A stretch of 64,000 nucleotides of DNA from Dipteris shenzhenensis (taxonomy: Eukaryota; Polypodiophyta; Polypodiopsida; Gleicheniales), in the NCBI GenBank assembly GCA_047967505.1, contig CM106538.1; one strand, given 5' to 3'. Below, piece by piece: positions 62,720 through 64,000 of the stretch (the stretch's first letter is position 1; every line of letters begins with the position of its first letter). The notes beneath the pieces are model-generated. The model made no database searches and was not told where the DNA came from. It saw nothing but the letters and a program-made list of their open reading frames with translations. Position numbers and translations under genes: made by a program.

Positions 62720-64000
62720 GTCGATGCTTTTGACCATATTTTCCAAATACCTCTTTTAAGAACACCCTCATTTGCAAACCAATTGGGCATCAAATTTCGA
62801 ACCTGGTTCATTAGTAGCTGGTTTTTTGGGAAATCCAGATTGCTCCCCAAGCCTCGGTTTAGCTTGGACAATGAAAGGGGGAGTCACCTAGGCTCTAAAA
62901 GGATAAGCGTGTTTTAAATACGAGAATAGGTTAGTTTTTCAAACTGAAGTTACTATCCAAGTTACGTTATGGATACTTTGTAGCAAAGTAACTCAATAGA
63001 TTACGAGCATAAAATATTTAAAGTAGCAATTTTAAACATGAGAAAATATTGATTTGAACATAAAGAACACAACTAATAATAGGCCACAAATTAGAACATG
63101 ACAAGCTACTACCATGATATAGGTTTTGGTTTGTGAACTCTAACATTCTAGATGTAATGAATGCTAGTGGTCAACTAAACTATTTGCTTTGGTAACCTAT
63201 GGCCTTTCGTGTGGTCTATTAAAGTGTTGACTTGAGAACTTGTAGGCCCTTATAATTTTTATTTTCATCTCAACCATCGCAACTATAATAGATTGATTTT
63301 AGATGGTCTAAGTAGAGTTTCTAGTGGTCATTGCATTTCCCATTTCTTTTGCATGCATACTATATGCTCCTATGAATTATCTCTTTCCACATTTTTTACC
63401 TTTGTTGGACTGTTCTTTTGAAATGCACTCATCTTCCTTTGAGGAAACTGACATGGTATCTTGTTGTTCAAAGGCAGCTCACTTTACAATAGCTTGCTAT
63501 TTTACCCATGCTCATCAAAGCCACTTGCAAAATTGAATGCAACTAAGCAACATCACCATTTTGCGATGTAGGATTCCCCTCCAGGTAAGTCATGCACTGC
63601 GTAATAGTGAGCTTCTCAAAATGGTACAAATCCTTGCAAATCCAGTCCACAATATGCCTTGTATAATATGATCGTGATATTTCCTTTCTTTTCGAGCAAG
63701 AACGTGTCAATTGATGATTTGTCTTGAGGTCGCTGGGACACACCATCATATGTTAGGGTGAGGTTTGGTTTTAATTACTTGTTGCCATTAGAGCTTATAG
63801 CTATGCTTTGTGCCTAGCTCTTGGCCTAGGGATTGATTAGGGACTTGAGGCTATTAAAGCTTAGATATAAGGCTTTTCTTTGTTTCATTTTTGCTTGACT
63901 TTCTTCTTTCTAGTATTTAGATGAAGAAATAGAATTTGTTTTTAAGATAATGATTGTCACATGGCTTTTCAACAAAGAAATAGAGGAAGGGTTGGGATTA
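62720..64000. other. Intergenic DNA upstream of GDI, nothing recognised
   Basis: Frames of 63-70 codons on both strands (for example 62705-62917 plus, 63749-63543 minus) resemble no family. There is no repeat or RNA gene that I can support. Confidence 0.4.

Noticed and set aside
1-64000. CRISPR arrays, bacterial operons, defence systems
   Set aside because: The window is plant nuclear DNA; the repeats are micro- and minisatellites without regular unique spacers, and no prokaryotic gene cluster is present.

Overview
The window is nuclear DNA of a land plant. The decisive evidence is one complete host gene on the minus strand, a Rab GDP dissociation inhibitor (GDI), with 13 exons from 62071 down to 29183. 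Its joined exons give a 444-residue protein that follows the family without gaps. The species cannot be fixed. Introns of up to 21 kb packed with LTR retrotransposons point to a large, repeat-rich genome.

Layout. 1-12000 is intergenic and low in information: microsatellites, a 1.7 kb pyrimidine-rich stretch, a 0.85 kb TG/CA block and several local tandem duplications. 12000-28700 is a graveyard of decayed retroelements, nearly all on the minus strand. It holds a Ty3/gypsy gag-protease remnant (12907-15770), minisatellites, an unidentified decayed coding stretch (17150-19960), and a second gypsy pol (20280-27480). The RT of that pol is split by a defective Ty1/copia insertion (22476-26225) with target-site duplication, PBS and LTR still visible. 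29183-62071 is the GDI gene. A Tourist-like MITE (62316-62716) lies about 250 bp upstream of its start codon.

Intron 9 of GDI (30035-51293) holds three LTR elements nested inside one another, all antisense to the gene. The outermost is a gag-only element (31607-48819). A chromodomain gypsy element (33382-47000, target duplication GAAGT) sits in its gag. A Ty1/copia element (40423-46679, target duplication GACGG) sits in the 3' LTR of the gypsy element. LTR divergence falls from outside to inside, as the nesting order requires. The gypsy protease carries a stretch that reads as copia sequence.

Intron 5 (52162-58592) holds another decayed chromovirus. An LTR inserted between its RNase H and integrase (target duplication AGGGA). 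A later inversion with one breakpoint inside that LTR turned RT, RNase H and the 5' part of the LTR around. A solo LTR of the same family (57181-58425, target duplication TACAT) lies nearby.

Most premature stops I could place in the older elements are of a kind that one C-to-T or G-to-A change would produce, as expected for methylated and silenced plant DNA. No CRISPR, bacterial operon or clearly new gene system was found. The most informative content is the record of insertion, recombination and inversion inside one essential trafficking gene, and a one-base anomaly in GDI exon 3.
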